In this document: positions 61,674 through 64,000 of the stretch, one piece after another
How positions within the stretch are numbered: position 1 is the stretch's first letter
Layout of the letters: every line of letters starts with the position of its first letter
Source of the DNA: an uncultured Trichococcus sp.
Lineage (GTDB): Bacteria; Bacillota; Bacilli; Lactobacillales; Aerococcaceae
DNA length: 64,000 nucleotides
Assembly: GCF_963663645.1 (NCBI RefSeq)
Contig: NZ_OY760503.1
Coordinates: 1,059,501-1,123,500 of the forward strand
Direction: 5' to 3'
The notes under the pieces: model-generated
Database searches by the model: none
The model's input: only the letters and a program-made list of their open reading frames with translations
Told to the model about the DNA's origin: nothing
Made by a program: the position numbers and the translations under genes

Positions 61674-62666
61674 ATGCATATATTAACAAAGGGAAAATAC
61701 GAATACTTAAAGAAAGTTTCTGACCGAAACAATGTCATTGCGGCATTGGCAATTGACCAAAGAGGGTCACTGAAAAAAATGATTGCTGACAACAGCACAA
61801 CAGATATTGGAGATGAAGGCATCATCAACTTCAAAAAACTGGTATCTCAAGAATTGACGAAATATTCATCCTCCATCTTATTGGATCCCGAATATGGTCT
61901 TCCTGCGGCAGGTTTACGCGACGAAAATGCGGGTCTATTAATTTCATACGAAGAAACAGGTTATGATGCAACCGAAGTAGGCCGTTTGCCTGATTTGTTG
62001 GGATTCTGGTCCGCGAAACGCATCAAGGAAATCCCGGCAGATGCCGTCAAAATTTTGCTATATTACGATATCGATGAAGATGAAGCAATAAATGATCAAA
62101 AACATGGCTTTGTTGAACGTGTTGGTTCAGAATGTATTGCTGAAGATATTCCTTTCTTTCTTGAAATTGTAACGTATGATGCAAGTAATATCGACGTAAA
62201 TTCTCCTGAATATGCAAAATTAAAACCACGCAAAGTCATTGAATCTATGAAAGTGTTCTCTGATCCGCGCTATGCCGTGGATGTGTTGAAAATGGAAGTT
62301 CCTGTCAACATGAATTATGTTGAAGGATTTTCAAAGGGCGAAGTTGTTCACACACGTGAAGAAGCTTTAGCATTCTTTAAGGATCAGTCAGAAGCCACAG
62401 AATTACCATTCATTTTCTTGAGTGCGGGTGTCTCCGCAGAATTATTCCAAAAAACCTTGGAATTCGCAAAAGAAGGCGAGTCGACATTCAATGGGGTACT
62501 CTGCGGTCGTGCAACATGGAAAGACTCAGTAGTCATTTTCGCCCGTGATGGCGAGGATGCTGCAATAGAATGGCTACAGACAGTCGGACGCAAAAATATC
62601 GAAGACCTGAATGCTGTCATTGAAAAAACCGCAACACCATGGACTGAAAAAATTACAGTAGAATAA
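61674..62666 (+). CDS. lacD: Tagatose-1,6-bisphosphate aldolase
   Basis: 330 aa class I aldolase. AALAIDQRGSLKKMI at the N-terminus, ILLDPEYGLPA, Schiff-base Lys region VLKMEVPVNMNYVEGF, and FIFLSAGVSAELFQKTLEFA. It splits tagatose-1,6-bisphosphate to dihydroxyacetone phosphate and glyceraldehyde-3-P. AAAGGAG before the ATG. Last gene of the GalNAc pathway. Confidence 0.95.
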   Translation: MHILTKGKYEYLKKVSDRNNVIAALAIDQRGSLKKMIADNSTTDIGDEGIINFKKLVSQELTKYSSSILLDPEYGLPAAGLRDENAGLLISYEETGYDATEVGRLPDLLGFWSAKRIKEIPADAVKILLYYDIDEDEAINDQKHGFVERVGSECIAEDIPFFLEIVTYDASNIDVNSPEYAKLKPRKVIESMKVFSDPRYAVDVLKMEVPVNMNYVEGFSKGEVVHTREEALAFFKDQSEATELPFIFLSAGVSAELFQKTLEFAKEGESTFNGVLCGRATWKDSVVIFARDGEDAAIEWLQTVGRKNIEDLNAVIEKTATPWTEKITVE

Positions 62667-62675
62667 AACGGGATT

Positions 62676-62731
62676 AAAAAGAGAAAAGGATGAATTCAGC
62701 CAGACTGAATTCATCCTTTTCTCTTTTTTTG
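62676..62731. terminator. Terminator after lacD
   Basis: Stem AAAAAGAGAAAAGGATGAATTC / GAATTCATCCTTTTCTCTTTTT core with inner AG/CT, T run after. Confidence 0.93.
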
Positions 62732-62770
62732 TTTGAAGTCCGCAGAAAATACAAAACTTCTTCCGGAATG

Positions 62771-62823
62771 TGTCCAATCATTCAAAGTGGTATCGGTTCT
62801 GCTCAGGGCTTCATAGCGAGTTG
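62771..62823 (+). pseudogene. Remnant of a glucose-family PTS EIIC gene
   Basis: The in-frame fragment CPIIQSGIGSAQGFIAS matches WPIIQGGIGSAQGFMAS of the EIICB at 43569 almost residue for residue. Flanking sequence no longer resembles that gene. The match is short, but the motif is specific; it is probably what is left of a lost EIIC gene. Confidence 0.65.
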
Positions 62824-62963
62824 GCCGGCAATTCTTACATTGTTAGTGCTGCGCTTATTTTGTGAAATAATTGAAGAGTCAAGAATGGTTACTAAGTCCA
62901 AGGTCCAATAGGCTGACGGGAATTAATCCTGTATAGTAGAAACAACGAATGAAGGATAAGTAG

Positions 62964-63668
62964 GTGAACAGGTTGATGAAGATTATGATTATTGAAGATG
63001 ACTTAGTGATTGCCTCAAGTTTGCAGGAAGAGTTGCTGAAGTGGCAATACAGTGCCTTCTATGTCACCGATTTTAATGACGTAATGAACACATTTACGCA
63101 AGAAGCACCCCAATTGGTTTTGATAGACATCAAACTTCCGTACTTTAACGGGTATTATTGGTGTACGGAAATCCGCAAAATTTCCCAAGTGCCGATTATT
63201 TTTGTTTCTTCACAGAGCGACCGAATGGATATTGTAATGGCGATACAAATGGGAGCCGATGATTTTATCAGTAAGCCATTTGATTTAACTGTTGCGTTAG
63301 CCAAAATACAGGCATTGTTGCGGAGAACCTATGACTTTACCGGCAATGATGTTTATTTGAGTTATCAACAGGTCTGTCTGAAGACAAGTGAATTAAAGGT
63401 TCAATACCAAGACCAAGAAGTAGAATTAACTAAAAATGAAATGAAAATTTTAGAAGTACTCTTTCTGCAGAAAGGGGCCTTTGTTTCCCGGGAGGCCATC
63501 ATGATGAAATTGTGGGAAAATGATTCCTTTATCGATGATAATACATTGGCTGTTAACATTAATCGCTTACGAAAAAAACTCGCAGAAATCAATGTAACGT
63601 CCTTTATTGTCACGAAAAAAGGATATGGATACGGACTTCAGAAGGACGATCATGATGAAATCGACTAA
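62964..63668 (+). CDS. OmpR family response regulator (BceR-like)
   Basis: 234 aa from GTG 62964 (AAGGA 7 nt upstream); ATG 62976 (MKIMIIEDD) is an alternative. Receiver domain with IIEDDLVIAS, phospho-accepting Asp in LVLIDIKLP and Lys in DDFISKPFDL. C-terminal winged helix with VSREAIMMKLWENDSFIDDNTLAVNINRLRKKL. The overall look fits BceR-type systems that respond to peptide antibiotics. It overlaps the kinase gene. Confidence 0.9.
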   Translation: MNRLMKIMIIEDDLVIASSLQEELLKWQYSAFYVTDFNDVMNTFTQEAPQLVLIDIKLPYFNGYYWCTEIRKISQVPIIFVSSQSDRMDIVMAIQMGADDFISKPFDLTVALAKIQALLRRTYDFTGNDVYLSYQQVCLKTSELKVQYQDQEVELTKNEMKILEVLFLQKGAFVSREAIMMKLWENDSFIDDNTLAVNINRLRKKLAEINVTSFIVTKKGYGYGLQKDDHDEID

Positions 63669-64000
63669 CAAATGGACAGATATTTTTATAGCCTTCATTA
63701 AAGCCAATCGCTCTTTGCTGATAATATACATGCTTAACATTATAGTTTTTAGTTCCGTCTACATATTGGGACGATTGCCATTCTACTTTGTACGCTTCAG
63801 CATTGAACTTTCTTTCTTTTTAGGCAGTTGTTTTTTCGCATTTCAATTTTCGAGGTATTACAAGCGGTTTCGATTACTGGAACGCTTGGATAAAGATCCA
63901 ATCCATGCGCTGAAACAATTAGCGGCTGGCCAAGACCCAAGCGAAGCTTTTCTGCGTCTCAAAATCGTAGACTTGATCAAAGAAATCCAACAAACTGAAA
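63652..64000 (+). CDS. Sensor histidine kinase, N-terminal part (cut by window end)
   Basis: Starts ATG 63652 (or 63655) within the response regulator end, GGACG upstream, open to the window edge (at least 116 aa). Two closely spaced membrane segments (LLIIYMLNIIVFSSVYIL and IELSFFLGSCFFAF) with almost no outside loop, followed by an Arg-rich linker. This is the intramembrane-sensing (BceS-like) layout. The catalytic domain lies outside the window. Confidence 0.8.
   Translation, partial: MMKSTNKWTDIFIAFIKANRSLLIIYMLNIIVFSSVYILGRLPFYFVRFSIELSFFLGSCFFAFQFSRYYKRFRLLERLDKDPIHALKQLAAGQDPSEAFLRLKIVDLIKEIQQTE

Noticed and set aside
62690-62911. A 73-codon ORF as a real gene
   Set aside because: It starts inside the lacD terminator and holds only a short EIIC motif; treated as a remnant.

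Overview
The window looks like chromosome of a low-to-mid GC Gram-positive bacterium of the Lactobacillales, most likely Carnobacteriaceae and possibly Trichococcus. This is inference from gene content and style: AGGAGG-type ribosome sites, catabolite-responsive (cre-like) sites, PTS systems of several families, a phosphoketolase instead of a visible transketolase route, and streptococcus-like GalNAc and galacto-N-biose genes. Almost every gene serves carbohydrate uptake and breakdown. I saw no rRNA, tRNA, insertion sequence, prophage or CRISPR array.

Layout. 1-740: palindrome array and a YtxH-like gene. 740-8005: an RpiR regulator divergent from three GH1 6-phospho-beta-glucosidases and one cellobiose-type EIIC. 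8453-9136: an orphan RraA-like gene. 9202-21608: xylose region with ROK regulator (XylR), GH43 xylosidase, ABC transporter, XylA, XylB and phosphoketolase; two promoters carry the same operator and an overlapping cre-like site. 22100-23197: a DgaE-type PLP enzyme with a structured leader, bracketed by two similar repeat arrays. 23498-32465: maltodextrin region with three GH13 enzymes on the minus strand facing malE-malF-malG. 33078-35523 and 40885-47434: alpha-glucoside and alpha-galactoside genes (three GH4 enzymes, EIICB, two RpiR, one AraC). 35737-40530: TetR plus an unusual FabK-like / two FMN-reductase / CoA-transferase operon. 47605-62666: a complete galacto-N-biose/GalNAc pathway with GH35, two mannose-family PTS, AgaS, deacetylase, tagatose-6-P kinase and tagatose-1,6-bisphosphate aldolase. 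62964-end: a two-component system, its kinase cut by the window edge.

How it works together. Beta-glucosides, alpha-glucosides and GalNAc-type sugars enter by PTS as phosphates and are cut by GH1 or GH4 or deacetylated. Xylose and maltodextrins enter by ABC transporters. Xylose flows through XylA and XylB to xylulose-5-P and phosphoketolase. GalNAc-6-P is deacetylated, deaminated/isomerised to tagatose-6-P, then split to triose phosphates. Several promoters pair a local regulator with a cre-like site.

Most unusual. At least seven intergenic arrays share one design: tandem units of about 51-52 bp, each holding a 6-12 bp inverted repeat, with a different palindrome in each group of arrays. They sit after operon ends, often just beyond a terminator. 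I do not recognise this family. Second is an 86-nt three-way-junction-like leader before the DgaE gene. All functional claims rest on reading motifs by eye; no search or folding program was run.
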